Shown in pieces: positions 32,068 to 32,262 of a DNA stretch of 32,262 bases. The number at the start of each line of letters is the position of its first letter. Positions within the stretch are counted from its first letter, which is position 1. Source of the DNA: JAUXEH01 sp965602945. GTDB lineage: Bacteria > Acidobacteriota > Aminicenantia > Aminicenantales > Aminicenantaceae. A program made the position numbers and the translations under genes. The notes under the pieces were generated by a model. It had not been told where the DNA came from. It did not search any database and saw only the letters and a program-made list of their open reading frames with translations. The DNA lies in NCBI GenBank assembly GCA_965602945.1, contig CBFDBC010000012.1, positions 1-32,262 on the forward strand, written 5' to 3'.

Positions 32068-32262
32068 CATTTAATGGTGTTTTTTGATAGATGTCCTCCC
32101 AAAACATATAGATAATTCTTGCTATCGAAGCAAATTGTTTTAAAACATATATTTTTTGGCAGATTTAATGCATATAAATTCTATTAATTTGAGATTCTTC
32201 TTATGTATATTATCGATTTCAACAGGCTTGTTAGTTTGGCAGTCTTACGATCATGTATAAGC

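Overview
The window looks like a chromosomal segment of a moderately GC-rich, probably anaerobic, Gram-negative-type heterotroph. Outer-membrane and periplasmic features recur: several lipoboxes, a beta-barrel protein ending in Phe, a Tat signal, and periplasmic M16 and M24 peptidases. The oxygen-labile Fe-S type of L-serine dehydratase points to anaerobiosis. The mix of TPR/PD40 propellers, S9, M16 and M24 peptidases, a sulfatase and DUF1080 resembles peptide- and glycan-degrading Acidobacteriota/Aminicenantes-like lineages. That placement is inference; no 16S gene is present.

Layout. (1) 2-2095: a TPR/PD40 propeller protein cut by the left edge. (2) 2115-3891: a visibly A+T-richer islet of two leftward genes for exported proteins. 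A diverged 41-bp element lies upstream of each, and the second gene (a PEGA lipoprotein) has an apparent one-base frameshift in a T tract inside its signal peptide. (3) 4108-13719: a tightly spaced rightward cluster of DPP-IV-like lipoprotein, sulfatase lipoprotein, sialate O-acetylesterase family enzyme, Tat-exported Gfo/Idh/MocA oxidoreductase and a HEAT-repeat/DUF1080 fusion. This reads as an extracytoplasmic system for trimming decorated (sulfated, acetylated) glycans or glycoproteins, possibly through 3-keto-sugar chemistry. (4) 13739-18317: two M24 prolyl peptidases flanking a one-chain L-serine dehydratase. (5) 18330-22023: a leftward, translationally coupled trio of a two-TM RCK potassium channel, a catalytic M16 peptidase and a zinc-site-less M16 partner.

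(6) 22113-23842: an NtrC-type sigma-54 response regulator whose last 31 codons overlap the 5' end of the RNase P RNA gene (rnpB). The rnpB promoter appears to lie inside the regulator's helix-turn-helix coding region. (7) 23846-25502: a leftward pair, an outer-membrane beta-barrel protein followed by an NmrA/YbjT-like NAD(P)-binding protein, behind a good sigma-70-type promoter. (8) 25694-31413: nuoJKLMN, the distal membrane arm of complex I, driven from a consensus promoter that leaves a leader of only about 7-9 nt. (9) 31544-31620: initiator tRNA-fMet with its own perfect consensus promoter, divergent from nuo. Beyond it lies an A+T-rich tail holding a decayed tRNA-like fragment and a small DUF1059-like gene with a near-complete Shine-Dalgarno match.

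The genes fit an organism that ferments or respires peptides and decorated glycans. Extracellular DPP-IV and prolyl peptidases release small peptides, serine is deaminated to pyruvate, and complex I couples electron transfer to ion translocation. The most unusual structural feature is the protein-coding/rnpB overlap. The best candidate for an undescribed functional unit is the 4108-13719 cluster. No intergenic gap exceeds 300 bases, and I saw no CRISPR array, transposase, prophage gene or rRNA.
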